Shown here in pieces: positions 1 through 11,103 of a stretch of DNA of 46,688 nucleotides; within the stretch, counting starts at the first letter, position 1, and the number at the start of each line of letters is the position of its first letter. The stretch is taken from positions 146,944-193,631 of the forward strand of contig WELB01000020.1 of the NCBI GenBank assembly GCA_009602725.1, read 5' to 3'. Both the position numbers and the translations under genes were made by a program. The notes below the pieces were generated by a model, which saw only the letters and a list, made by a program, of their open reading frames with translations, had not been told where the DNA came from and did no database searches. The stretch is from Spirogloea muscicola (taxonomy: Eukaryota; Streptophyta; Zygnematophyceae; Spirogloeales; Spirogloeaceae).

Positions 1-245
1 GAACCCCGAACCCGGAACCCCGAACCCCGAACCCGGAACCCGGAACCCGGAACCCCGAACCCGGAACCCGGAACCCCGAACCCGGAACCCCGAACCCGGA
101 ACCCCGGAACCCCGAACCCGGAACCCGGAACCCCGAACCCGGAACCCGGAACCCGGAACCCCGAACCCGGAACCCGGAACCCCGGAACCCCGAACCCGGA
201 ACCCGGAACCCCGAACCCCGAACCCCGAACCCCGAACCCTGATTC
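1..245. repeat. Telomere-variant array, GAACCC(C/G) units
   Basis: About 245 bases made almost only of GAACCCC and GGAACCC units in irregular alternation. All C-rich bases are on the plus strand, so the G-rich strand reads GGGGTTC/GGGTTCC. This is the orientation expected of a left-hand chromosome end (C-rich strand 5'). The unit differs from the plant/green-algal CCCTAAA by TA to GA-type changes, so I read it as a telomere-variant or subtelomeric satellite; that is inference. No open reading frame of interest. Confidence 0.8.
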
Positions 246-325
246 CTGAACCCTGAACCTGAACTCTGAACCCTGAACCCTGACCCTAAACCCTACACCC
301 TAAACCCAAAAACCTAAACCCGACT
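246..325. repeat. Degenerate CCCTGAAC/CCCTAAA telomere-like stretch
   Basis: The GAACCC array grades into CCCTGAACC units and then into CCCTAAACCCTACACCCTAAACCC near 285-310. The change from variant to near-canonical TTTAGGG-type repeat within 80 bases is seen directly. That it is an old telomere-proximal junction is inference. Confidence 0.7.
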
Positions 326-518
326 CGAAACTTTTGAACCCCGAGCCCTACACCCCAAACCCTGCGAGAGTGCTTTTTATTCAACCCAAATTGTTCGATT
401 TTGTCGTCACCCGTTCAACGAACCCGATGTGGGGGCTGCAGGTTATCGGACTGTCAAATTGGACCCTGGAACGCTTAGAACCTGTTGATATTGTTTTAGA
501 GCGACCTGTAGGCTCTCC

Positions 519-598
519 GACACTCTGGCCGAGTGGTCTAAGGCGCTGGATTTAGGCTCCAGTCCGCAAGGGCACGGGTTCAAATCCCGTGGGTGTCA
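519..598 (+). tRNA. tRNA-Leu (anticodon UAG)
   Basis: Acceptor arms GACACTC (519-525) and GGGTGTC (591-597) pair over seven positions with one G-T pair, followed by discriminator A at 598. The anticodon stem CTGGA/TCCAG (546-550, 558-562) encloses the seven-base loop TTTAGGC, giving anticodon TAG at 553-555. A short variable arm and a T arm with GGTTCAAATCC (internal B box) follow. The length of 80 nt with a long variable region fits a class II leucine tRNA. No intron is visible and CCA is not encoded, as expected for a nuclear eukaryotic tRNA. It should decode CUA and other CUN codons. Confidence 0.93.
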
Positions 599-1795
599 AA
601 GACTGTTAAATCTTACCCGTCCGATTGACTGTCGAACGAGTTTTGACCGTCCGATAAACACGCCAGATGAAAGCCCTCCGATTGAGAGCATCGAGCGGCT
701 ATTAACGAGAGCCGACCACAGGTCAGGGGTTTGCTGACGACCCTAATCACCTCCTCATTGGTCATGTCAACCACAATTATTGCTGCGGCTAATCGGTCCT
801 CATTCGAAGTGGGCCGACACGACCCGCGATCTGCGCTGGGATTTCATAGCATGCCGAACTCCTCTGTACTTTCTCGTCTTCTACACTTGAACCATTCACT
901 TCGTACGGCGAGAAAATTTGGGCTGAGAATAGGGAGCGGCTGACGCCCGGTGCGCACAAGACCTGAAAGGTTTCAAGCTCTGGCTGCTCCTGACATCGCT
1001 CTTGTCGTTCGCGTCCATTTGTGAACGACAGGAGCTACATCCAGCAGCCTCCACCTTTTGTGGAAGAGGGGCTTGACTGGCTTCAAGGCCACGTTTCTGA
1101 CCAGCTGGCTGTGGTCAGTTACTCCGGGATTTAATGTGCTCCCCGGGCTGCCCAACCACAGCTTGAAAGAGTCTTTCTTCTATCGAACTCACGGTGCCGC
1201 TTTCTCTGGTGGGCACGTGTATTTGCAATGCTTAGCCTAAAGTGAGATGTGAGGCTCTCGTTCTTAAGCTTCACTTTGTCGATCACACCACAAGAGAGAA
1301 GGTGTGCAGTGTGCATGAAAGGAAAGGGTGGCCAATTTAAGCAACTACGCTGTCCACGCAAAAGCCAGTGCAAGATGGAAAGGGTGTGAAACAAGTACGT
1401 GAAACTGTTCGTGTCGGACATTTAGCGACACTCGATGTCTTGTGGCTGCAGTCTACGACTTATTGAGCAGGTATCCTTAACGATCTCCACTTCTTCCGGC
1501 TCCTGTGGACCTTGTTCACATTCACTCTTGCCTTCAGCAATGTACACGCATGATTGTCACTCACCTTAGGGCTATCCTAGAGCCGTGTTGTCACGTACTT
1601 CAAACCCGTCATTGTAGAATATCGGCCATACACGTCACCTAATCACACACCGACCTTCTGCTAAGTATTCTCATCACCCGCCTACTTCCCTCCGCGCACT
1701 CGTCGTATGGTGCTGGGGTAGGACTTACTATGCTGCAGCATACCGCCGGGCTGACGCCCACACGAATGCAGAAAGCCTGCGAGCATGCTCCAAGA

Positions 1796-1845
1796 GACCC
1801 TCACCTCAATGGGCGAGCCCTTTCTTCTCACCCCCCCCCCCCTTT
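1796..1845 (+). repeat. Fragment of the dispersed hairpin-core repeat
   Basis: CCTCAATGGGCGAGCCC followed by TTTCTTCT matches the 3' flank of the repeat copy at 7893-7922. It is followed by a C12 homopolymer. Only the 3' flank is present, without the hairpin core. Confidence 0.6.
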
Positions 1846-2647
1846 TGTCTTTCTGTTCGGCAATACGGTCACTGGAAGGAGAGAGCCCAAAAGCGAGCGG
1901 TATTTGGCAAGGCTCTCGGTTTCATAGCATCGTAGAAGCTTTGCAGTATGCACCACCGTGTGCATTCACAAGTGCAGATGCAACTCCGCCCAAGGCCCAG
2001 TCCACCCCAACCCCGACGGCAATTTTGTTGCTCGAGGTGGCAGCTCAAGTGACACTTGAAGCGTTAGCCTTTGCCTCCTCACATGCTAGGCAACGCGTGA
2101 GCACACACGCACGATGAGCACTTCGGTCTTGCGTCTGCCACGGCTGCAACAGCGTGATCAGGGCGTTGGGACGACAACGACGTGACGAAGCTCGTCATCG
2201 TCGTCATCGCGCATGTCACTCTGCACACGGCCCGTGGGACTGTTATGGTGGGCGATTGTGCGACGAGACTGGTCGGTTGCCGGTCCGAGCACTGCGTCGC
2301 TTAAGAAAAGGGGGGGTTTTGAAGTCACGATGGAACGACGCTCTCCGAGCAGTACGCCGGCTGCCATGACATCCAAATGGACGTGAGCACCGGGCACCAA
2401 GGCCTGCAGGGACGCGATGACCATGATCATGCGGCCACTCGACGCAGGACAGTGCTGGAACCAAGTAGCACGGTCTGCAATGACTTGTGCTCGCTACAGA
2501 AGTGTGCACGTGGCATAGGTGTAGACTTGATGCGACATTGTGAGCCTGGCATGTGCAGCACGTCTTTTTCGCTCTGCACGCGTTGGCCGTGCGACCATGC
2601 GATGGGTGCACAGCAAATAATAAAGGCATCAAGGGGGGACCTTCGCC

Positions 2648-3030
2648 TAACGAACCGTAAACCCTAAACCCCGAACCCTATTCCTTATACCCCAAACCGC
2701 AAACCCAAACCGCTAACCTTGAACCCTCAGCCTGTATACCTAGGACGATTCCAAATTGTAGAGCAGAGCAGAGCAGAGCAGAAGCAGAAGCAGGGAGATC
2801 CATGTCTTCATCACTTCAAATTTTACCTGAAAGTGTTACAGTCCTTCCTTCACCTACTTAACGCGCAGTAGAGGCACCAAAGGGAGAGTTTGGTGTATTC
2901 TTAGTCAGTAACGAAATCAATCGTCCTTACCGGTGTAAGCCTAACCCTAAACTCGAAACTCTAGACCATGAAAACCTTATACCCCAAACTGCAAACCCCA
3001 AACCGCTAACCTTGACCCTGTACCTGTACA
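2648..3030. repeat. Two copies of a degenerate telomere-like unit
   Basis: Patches at about 2648-2735 and 2935-3030 share the order CCCTAAAC ... CTTATACCCCAAAC(C/T)GCAAACCC ... AAACCGCTAACCTTGA, with later sequence CCTGTA also shared. They differ by point changes and a small insertion. They are separated by about 200 bases of unrelated sequence carrying an (AGAGC)n tract. This is a local duplication of a telomere-like block. Confidence 0.7.
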
Positions 3031-3575
3031 CGTTTCACGCCCTGATATCCTTGGACATATTTCGTGTTACAATACCCCCACAACTCACCTCTAAACAACA
3101 CTGACACTACCTAAAACCCCAACCCCAATCCCAGCCCCCAAATCCAACCCAGCCACCAAAACGTAACCGCGAATCCCATACCCAAATTCTTAATGAACGT
3201 CTGTACATGGGCTCTCGTCGATGTGGAGATGTGGATGTGGACTTTTATCTGCTTCTTGTGCTTACCTATCCTGGAAAAAGTGATCGGCAATGGGTTTCTC
3301 CAATAGGGGGCGATGCCTGTAACATTGGCGGCGGCTGTGTTTTCTTGGTGTTGAAGGATGTCCAGATTGAGCAATGGGCTCATTAAGCTAATTAAAGTGA
3401 CGACTAAGGAGGCATAAGTGCTGTGGCGTGTTTCAGCTAAGTTTCGGCACTGATATCCAGGATATGTGCCAACATGAACCTGTACTGATACCTTGCTGAT
3501 GCGACCTGGTAAAGATTCCTCAAGGCCCTATCTGCGTAGTTCTCTTGCAGTACCCCTTGCATTGTAATTAGTCAA

Positions 3576-6500
3576 TCATACAGGAACAGCCTCCTTATGA
3601 GCTAGGTTACTTTGTGTCCGCAAAATTTGCTCAGCTATGTCTGGCCCTGCCGCACATATTCTGGCAGCGGCTTGCCTACCAGACAAGGTCGCACCCTCCA
3701 TGCTGTCAATGTAGTCCTGGAAATGCAAGCAACACCGGCTTTGGTACCATTGCTCATTTTCCATTCAAGCTGCTCTCTAATGAGCATGTGCCAACAGCAT
3801 CTCACCTGTAGCTACCTGTAATTTTTGTTGCCTCAAGCAAGAAAGCAAGCAAGCAAGGAAGCCTCTTCCACTACAAGCAATGCGAAAAGCTCACACCAAT
3901 CAAGCAAAAAAGGCCTCCGTTGAAGCAGACTATAATAGAAAAGGCAAACTACGTACCTGCTTCGTGTATGAGCCAGCAAGGAAGAAGTTGGTCACTGGGG
4001 TCTTCTGATCTGGCCGGAAAGGATCCATGCCAGGAGCTTCCCTGTACAACGACTGCGCAATCTTTACCACCGATGACCACGTCACCTCCAGGCCTCGGGC
4101 TGATGGGAAGAGGTCCTGAATCTGATCAGATGGCAACAGAACTGGAATTAATGAGATGGACTCACAGCAAATGCCTTCTGCACAAAAGTGATCCTTATCA
4201 GAAGGAATCCATCCCCGGGCATACGAGCGCGCTTATCAAGGCCTCTTGAACTCACTAAAGGAACGCGCAGATGCTGCAATATATGCCACCTTGCCTAGTC
4301 AAGTGCCAAAAGACCTCACCTGAGAGTGCACTTTAGCAATAATCTCCTCATTGGGCTTGGGCATGTAGGGTCCAGCTGGAGTCAGCACACATCTGCAAAG
4401 CATTCACATGTACCGAGTAGGTATGCAAGAGTGGGCACGGTGTGGCTAGCAAGTAGACCTCCAAGTCGCTCACAACTCTGCCGAACTCATCAAACCATCC
4501 GGAAGTGCCCAGCAATGCTCAAGAGTAATGCTTCGCATACACCACGAGCAGCTGCACAAGCCATGGGCCTCTGTCACCAACGAAAAGATGAGGGGAAAAT
4601 GAATCAACGTACTGCATGAGAGATCCTTCGCCTTCCTTGTAATAATCTCGAGGAGACGTAAGGGCCAAGTCAGCAAAGCAAGAAAAGTCTGCATCGGGGC
4701 TGTACAAAAGGTTGTCCAAGCCCACTGCATGTTGTAGTTGCCTGAGTGAGAGCATCACACTGCATCAGTGCTGTAAACCATGACCTCAATCACCTCCACC
4801 AATTGCAAGCCGAATATCTGGCAGTCAGAGCACAGAGGGTGGCAAGTATGTCAAGGTGCATATTACTTCATGCAGACTGCTTGTTCATAACTACATAGCC
4901 TTGCATCCACATTGCAAATATCTGAGCCGTACCTGGATCTCTCAATGTCTTCCATCTCAGTGACCCAGCCATTATATCGGAGTTGCACAGTGATTACTGG
5001 CACTCCCACCAACTCATATATCTTGTTGAAAAAGTCCCAATCCCTCCACTGCTGTGGTAGTAACCTCTTGATACCAGGAACATCGCAAGCAGCAACATAA
5101 GCGTCTGCTGTCACTACTTGACTATGTCCGGCCTGCATAACAACACATGCAGGTGAATCAGCTGAATACAACATAACAGGCCCTGCAGCAACCCTGTGGC
5201 TGTCATGGTGCATCCCAACCAGACATAGCTGCGCTTTCTGGTAATCACAAACCCAGTCATACGGATTAGAAAGACAAGCTTGCACTTGCCTTTGTAAAAC
5301 GAATACCAGTCACACTTGTCTCGCCACTCTCTGTCCTGTCATAAAGGATCTCCTGACAACCCATTCTGGTGTGAAACCTGGGGAGTGAAATTTATGCGAT
5401 ATGTCATCAACAGTTCGACTCAACAAGGCATAGGCCACCTCAAGTAAAAGCAAGAAACAGCTAGCAACACTCAACATCGACCTCGCATACAAAGCATAAT
5501 ACAGGGAACAAAGTGGCTCATAAGCTGACCTGCCTCCCCGGTCTGTGATGTACTTGGCTATGGGCCCACTGAGATAATTATCAGGAGACCCGCTCAGCAT
5601 TCTCAAGACCGAGGCCTCGGTCTTGGTTGCAAAGAAAGCAAAGATGGTGAGCATGCAGCGAGCACTGATGTTATCACAATCCAGAAAACCCAGGGCATAT
5701 GCTATCGGGTCCCACATCCGCTTAATGCTCTGCCGCGAACCACCATGCGACTGAAACCACTGGCTGAAGCTCACCTGAAATTGAGGAGAAACACATCATG
5801 TAAGTCAGGAGAGCATTGCAGCAGGAGATTGCCCATTGTCAATATCAACTAGCTGCAGAAATATGTCAAGCCTCAAGGCAGACTATGGATAGCCCTTTGT
5901 CATTAGTAAGCTGGCAGGTGAAACACTACAGCTCAATAGTGTCTGATACTTGATCGTGCTGGCAAGGTGGCAATGAGAAATAGGTTAAAGGCTCCTTACT
6001 GAATCCAACTTGCGAATATCTCTCATGGCACCCTCAGGGTCAACAAGGGCTCGAACAACAGGGCTCGTCCCCAGTGCTAGCGCATTGGCAGCCTTGTCCA
6101 GAGTCTGGTGAAAGTAAGCAAAGCAGCAAGTGTAAAAAGCTGAACAAATGAGGAGCTTGATAACATACCCAGGATAAGGACCAAATAGGCTCAGGTCTTC
6201 TTTGCCCTCTAACTTGGCTGCTCCAAGCTAGGCAACATTCAAGACGAGAATTGTGGCACGCATAGACTACCGATAGTTGGTCGGTGGTGAAAAAGGCCTT
6301 CAAGCCATGAAAGGGTGCACCCGTGAAGAACCTAAAGTCCAGCTCTGTTTCCAAGCAATGCATGTAACACAGGTGTAAGGCATGCACTGCTGCCATGTCC
6401 AGTAACAAACATTCCTTCACCAAACACGCAGTGACAAAAGATGACAGGGAGACATGTAGAATTGTGCAAATAAAACATACGTCCAGTGACCCCTTGACTG

Positions 6501-7520
6501 TTGATGAAGGTGTGCGTGTGCTCTTTCAGCAAGAGATTCTCAATAGCACCAGACTGTGACAAAGAAATAAGATGGCACAATCACACTGGACAACCTGGTC
6601 AGCATAGCGTGGCAGTGACATTGCTGAGACCCTAGTCCTCCCCTTCAGAGCAGAGCACAAGCACAAGCACAAGCTCAGAGACTGCTAGCACTCCAGAGCA
6701 TATGGCACTGCAAAAGAAGCGTGACCGGTCGACCACAATTGCGGAGGGGCGCAAGCTGCAGCTGCAGCTGCGGTGGGGCAACACCAGCACCTTGGCCATC
6801 AGGCGGAACAGGTTGTTGTAGCATCCAAAGAAGACGTGAAGACCCATCTCGACGTGATTGCCATTCCTGTCCTTGAAGCTCGCCACCTTTCCTCCGATAA
6901 AAGGGCGCGCCTCGTAGATGTCCACCTGGTATTGCACCTCGGCACCACAGAGTACTGAGAGAGGAAGGCTGTGCAATAGCTCCGCCTCCCCAAGGTGCGA
7001 CCAGCCGTCACGAGGAGGATAGGCTTTATCTCTCGGAAAAGGTGCTGCTGTGGGTGAACACGGTAGACCACGGGCGGGGTGCTCGACGGGCTGGCAAAAT
7101 GGCCTTGCTGTGGCCTACCTCGTGTCCCTGGTCAAGGAGCTCAACGGCCGTGGACATGCCGGCTAGTCCGGCGCCCACAATAGCAACCTTCAGCCTGGGG
7201 CCCGTGTAAAGCTCCGGTTCGTCGGGGAACAGGCCCTTGGGGGCTGAGCAGAGACCAGCACGGGCCGTGTCAGTGGGCATGCCCAAGAGCCACCCGCAAG
7301 CCTGCGCCGGATGCAGAGCAGCGGCTCCCACCTCACCTGCTCGGCCCATGTCAGCAACGTAGGTCATGACAGACGCGCGAACGCTCAGCAACCGCCCGGC
7401 AGGTGGAGCAGCTGCAGCACCGTGAGAGGGAAGCGGCGAGGCGTGCAGGCCGAGCCCGCGCGGCACGCGGCACGGTGGAGCCAGGCCGGGCGACCAGAGC
7501 GACGCGGCGGCGCCCGCCAT
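3576..7520 (-). CDS. ZDS: Zeta-carotene desaturase, chloroplast precursor (13 exons)
   Basis: Desaturates 9,9'-di-cis-zeta-carotene via neurosporene to prolycopene, using FAD, in the plastid. Exons (minus, 5' to 3'): 7520-7337, 7243-7119, 6925-6791, 6553-6481, 6344-6271, 6104-6000, 5774-5530, 5377-5290, 5132-4933, 4741-4613, 4392-4320, 4121-3957, 3716-3576. Phases join throughout and give about 578 aa, the usual family length. Residues 1-60 are Ala/Pro/Arg-rich, like a transit peptide. Then come the FAD dinucleotide motif [88 protein letters not shown] and, near the end, [22 protein letters not shown] with [16 protein letters not shown]. Plant ZDS carries these blocks in the same order. Intron 8 has a GC donor. 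Intron 1 is in frame and stop-free. The first ATG in frame, at 7520, was chosen. Identity is very secure; exon edges are hand-built. Confidence 0.95.
3834..3865. repeat. (AAGC)n microsatellite in last ZDS intron
   Basis: Short imperfect AAGC/AAGA repeats, seen directly, between ZDS exons 12 and 13. No function is implied. Confidence 0.6.
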
Positions 7521-7714
7521 GGCCGCGATGGCGGAGGATAGGCGACGCTGCCGCTGGCCGGAGGCGCGTGCTCGTGAGAGGGACAGAGGTGCTGCTTGCT
7601 GGCCAGGAAAGCGAAGGTGGGCGACGTGGTCGGATGCTGGGAGAGGGGGTTTCGGGTGGCTTCAAGTTCCGGGTTTAGGGTAAACCTACCCCTAGACGCC
7701 AAACCCTAAACCTT
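7521..7714 (-). promoter_or_regulatory. ZDS upstream region with telo-box-like motifs
   Basis: On the plus strand 7671-7714 reads GGGTTTAGGGTAAACC followed by AAACCCTAAACC. These match the telo-box (AAACCCTA) known from plant promoters, about 150-190 bases upstream of the ZDS start codon. This could be a regulatory telo-box or a scar of interstitial telomeric sequence; the sequence does not decide between them. No TATA box is obvious. Confidence 0.4.
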
Positions 7715-7950
7715 GCCCCCTCTGCCCAGCTTCCAGGAGCCCAGCTTCCTCTGACCTGAGGCTGCTTAGCAGGGCTTACTGAGTGCTTGGTAGCTGCTTT
7801 GCTGTTTCCTATTCTGCTTGTTTTTCTTAGCGCTTCCCCTGGCCCCCTTCTCGTACTTTGTTCATCCTTTTTGGGCTGGCTTTTCCAGCCCCTATCCTCA
7901 ATGGGCGAGCCCTTTCTTCTTCTTTGGGAGAGCCATTTTCTTTTGTGGGG
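7715..7950 (+). repeat. Dispersed repeat copy, nearly complete
   Basis: A good reference copy. The upstream module reads GACCTGAGGCTGCTTAGCAGGG, TTACTGAGTG, TTAGCGCTTCCCCTGGCCCC. The core hairpin GGGCTGGCTTTTCCAGCCCC lies at about 7872-7891, then CTCAATGGGCGAGCCC and TTTCTTCTTC. Related copies recur at 10.8, 11.1, 12.4, 22.9-25.3, 34.8, 36.4 and 38.5-39.6 kb. No ORF is conserved between copies, so it looks non-autonomous. Confidence 0.75.
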
Positions 7951-10462
7951 GGGCATGTGCCAATCGAGCCGGCTTACCTTTCCGCATCACTGAACGCGCA
8001 CGAGTGCCAAGGACGGCTGCCGCCGTCCTTGGCCGCCAGCCGATTCTGCTTCTTGCTCTCTCCGTGGTACTTCAGTCCCCCTTCAGCCGACTTCAGCACC
8101 GTTGACTCACTAGAGTCGGAGGGGTATGAGAGGGCCCCCTTTCGGTTGTATATCTTTGCTTGCTTACCTTAGCCCCTCTTTGAGCCCCTTATATTGTTCT
8201 TCTTACACAAACAGTGCACTGGCTTGCTCTTCCCTTCCCTCTCATTCCATGCACACCGCGTGCCAACCTGCTTTTTCTACCTTTACCCCCCTTAGCATAG
8301 GGCTTCGCTCCATTGGAACAGCTGCTTCCCCTTTAGCACAGGGCTTCATTCTGGATAGCCCCATTTTCTGCTCTAGCTTTTGGCTGACAGTATTGGCTGA
8401 CATCGGCCTCCATGCATTCATGCAAACCGCGTGCTTTCTTCCCTCTGGCTGTCTCTCTCTTGCTCTCGCCGTCCAGTCGCCCCACTAGCACATGCCACAA
8501 ATCCGGCGCTGCAACTCGACTGTCCCAATTGTTTAGCCAGGGCGACCCTCGGCCTTCTTTGGCCTCATACAACAACCGCATCTATGCTACATCTCTTACA
8601 TAGCAGCCGCAGCCCTTTGAGACATGCACGCATGACATCAGTAAAGGCTTGACACCCGGAGATGCGGTTGCCTCTCAGAATCAGGGTCCCTTGACTGAGG
8701 TATTCCACGTTCTGGTGAGAGTCCACCCGGAGGTAGCGTTTGACTCCTCATGACGTCATGCTTTGGCAAAGGCGCCGTATTGATTCTGAGGCTGGCTCAG
8801 GTTGAAGGTGGCCGAGCAAATTACGATGTTCTTCTGGGACCATCCAGCGCCTACTCGTTCGGCAACTGGCGATGGACATCCATATGGGTCACAGGGGTCG
8901 GTGGGCCTCGCTGTCTGCACTGCCGGCCTCTCTACTCTGATCAGCGGCAAAGGTTTGGCAAGTAACAGCACTCCTTGAGGCTCCAGGCCTTCAGGTGTTG
9001 TGTAATCTTACTATTTTCATCTTTACAAGATGCTGCAAGTCGCAATCTCTTGCCTGCACCACCATGCTGGTCGTGCCTTCGCAGCAGCCTTTGGCTCGAG
9101 CAGAGGCTTTCCTATATCTCTACTCAGCTCATTGCAACTTTCTTCTCTGACGTGAGTATTTTAAGTGGCCTCTGAGCTCCCCAGTCTGCAGCACCCGCGT
9201 GTTGTAGGTGTGCTCTTTCTGGAATGGGATGCTATACGGTGGGAACGTCAATGCTGTAGGAAAGACGGCTTGACAGATTCTTGGAGAGGCTGCTTCCTCA
9301 AGATGTCGACAACCTTGATTTTGAAGTTGTTGATGATGGGAGTATCCTTCGCAAAAGATCGTTAGACGAAAAGAGAGTCAGTTGGAGACCGTTGATGACG
9401 GGTACCTGGGGAATATCTCACAGCCTGGAAGGCCCCATAGGATGTGAGCGAGTGGGGGTTTTGATGATTTCTCCCCCAACCCTCAGACCCCTGTGAGCTT
9501 GACCGCACATGTGATCGGCCCCATTCATGCAATGCCTTCCAACTTTTCTTGCTCCGCCGCGTGCTTGGGCTTGATAATTGCTCGTCCTATTACACCAATT
9601 GTGGCTGGCCTTTACAGCCGCCCCTGACTGTCAATAGCCGTTATCCCCCTCCATTGTCTGGTCTTATGCCCCGCACATACGTCTGTGATGTACGAGAAGG
9701 CCGCATGACAAACAGCAATGAATGACTCCGGATCATTCCATTTGCTAAGACCTTCCCATCCACCCTTGTCGGAATGGTAGAAACTTACATTGTTGTGACA
9801 CTCTTCCTCATCTTCGACGTCCCCATCAGTTCAGTATAATTGATTCCTTTGATATTTAAACGTTCTCTTCAGAGTCAAACCATCGTTGACATCCGGCTGC
9901 GACTTTCCCTCTTCCCTCAGGGCCCAAGTTCAGTCTTTCAATAGAGTGTATGGCAGTAAAGGGCGCTCGTACAGTCAGTGTAACGACAGCCTTCGAAAAA
10001 CTCAACATTGGGGGCCAAGCCGTTTGACAAGACGGTGTGGATCTGGTGCAGAAGACGGCGACGGAAGGCAACCTTGCGAAGGCTCCCATCGCTTGGAGAC
10101 ATTGTTGCACATGATGGTTGGCTAGCAAGAAAGCTCTTCTACAAAGTTGCAATGGCTGGGAAAGGCTAGGCTAGGAGAGAAAACAAGGTCAAAGGCCGGT
10201 TGGCTAGGAGTCGGCCCAAGGGGCCGAGTGTGCTTTGAGGAAAAGGTCTGCCAAGGAGCACGCAAGCGCAATGCAATAGCTAGGCCCTTGGTATTTGGCT
10301 TCAGGTACATCCAAGTATGTTGCGACGGCCGTAGCATTGCAAAGTTTACATGGAAGCACGCGCGAGTGCCTGGCCTTGTGGATGGGAACGTGAGAAAAGG
10401 GGTGCTAATGTTGGTGGCTGGAGATATTTTCATTCAACTGGTTATAGGCTGTCAAAGGGTTG
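7951..10462. other. Repeat-derived, otherwise unassigned region
   Basis: It contains two pieces of the motif CATGCAnACCGCGTGC (about 8248-8263 and 8420-8433) that recurs at about 25190-25205. It also holds pyrimidine-rich tracts and many overlapping short frames. Apart from the exon-like frame at 9260-9496, nothing is recognisable as a gene. Confidence 0.5.
9260..9496 (+). other. Orphan exon-like open frame, unidentified
   Basis: A frame opening right after an AG acceptor (CTGTAG, ending 9259) encodes a charged, protein-like stretch of about 78 residues ending at a stop: ERRLDRFLERLLPQ, then FEVVDDGSILRKRSLDE and WRPLMTGTWG. Composition resembles real coding sequence more than its surroundings. 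No family is recognised and no consistent upstream exon was found. It could be a relic of a mobile-element protein or chance. Confidence 0.25.
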
Positions 10463-10514
10463 ATTTTGCATCTCAAATTTCCTTCGTTTTGGAAGGAAAT
10501 TTGAGATGCAAAAT
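10463..10514. repeat. Perfect 23-bp inverted repeat with 6-nt loop
   Basis: Left arm 10463-10485 and right arm 10492-10514 are exact reverse complements (ATTTTGCATCTCAAATTTCC..., 23 of 23). They are separated by GTTTTG. The arms are AT-rich in a mixed-GC region. Pairing stops abruptly at both outer ends. A transcript in either direction would fold into a near-ideal hairpin, such as a miRNA-like precursor, a MITE core or a structured terminator. No gene overlaps it. Confidence 0.9.
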
Positions 10515-10779
10515 GCAACGCTTGTTTATCAAGTAGGAGATTTCGGCTTGGCATTGGGAGATGTGGGCTGCTTTGTAGTATTCCACATTGTAGACTTTCT
10601 GTTTAGATCACGTTTGCTTGTGCATTTCCATCCTGTACGGCCGTGGTGGAGGAAGATGTTGCTGTTGAGTACGTTGTCAACCCTGGATGTACGTTTGCCC
10701 GACGTGGGTATACCAAATGCCAAATGCCAAATCCACCAGCTCTCGCGTCGCGCTATCTCCCGCCGGTATCACGGGGAGC

Positions 10780-11100
10780 CGGTGAATTTGCATGCAGCAG
10801 GCTCGCTCGCGCAGGTGTACCGCATGCGCCTGTCCGTCTCGCTGCAGAGGTCCATGGTCGCGCGCTGCATCTGCGTGCCGGTCGTGCCTTAGCTGCAGCC
10901 TCTGGCCCTGGCCAGGGGACCCGCTACCAGGAGACCACTTTCTCCGACCTGCGGCTGCTTAGCAGGGTTTAATGAGTGTTCGTTGCTACTTGATTCCCTG
11001 TGTGCTTTAGCGCTTTCCCTGGCCCCTTTGAATATTGTTCATATCTTTTTTTGGGCTGGCCTCTCACAGCCACCGCCCTCTCCTGGAAGCGTCCCTCTCT
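10780..11100 (+). repeat. Dispersed repeat copy with GC-rich 5' module
   Basis: Begins with GCAGGCTCGCTCGCGCAGGT, CGCATGCGCCTGTCCGTC and CTCGCTGCAGAGGTCC. It continues through the GGCTGCTTAGCAGGG module to the core TTGGGCTGGCCTCTCACAGCC (about 11053-11073). It lies tail to tail with the opposite-strand copy that follows. Confidence 0.7.
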
Positions 11101-11103
11101 CAA

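Larger units (their letters stand above)
599..3575. other. Gene-free subtelomere-like region
   Basis: Open frames here are short (at most about 129 codons), overlap in several frames and show no recognisable domain or splice-consistent chain. The stretch contains a C12 run at 1831-1842, a fragment of the dispersed repeat (1796-1830), an (AGAGC)/(AGAAGC) microsatellite at about 2758-2796, and two related telomere-like patches (2648-2735, 2935-3030). I see no convincing gene. Confidence 0.6.

Noticed and set aside
4190-4260. Possible ZDS exon encoding [18 protein letters not shown]
   Set aside because: The exon at 4392-4320 ([18 protein letters not shown]) joined to 4121-3957 matches plant ZDS with exact spacing, leaving no room for it.
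10463-10514. Rho-independent terminator
   Set aside because: Not a bacterial genome; no T-run follows and no gene ends nearby.
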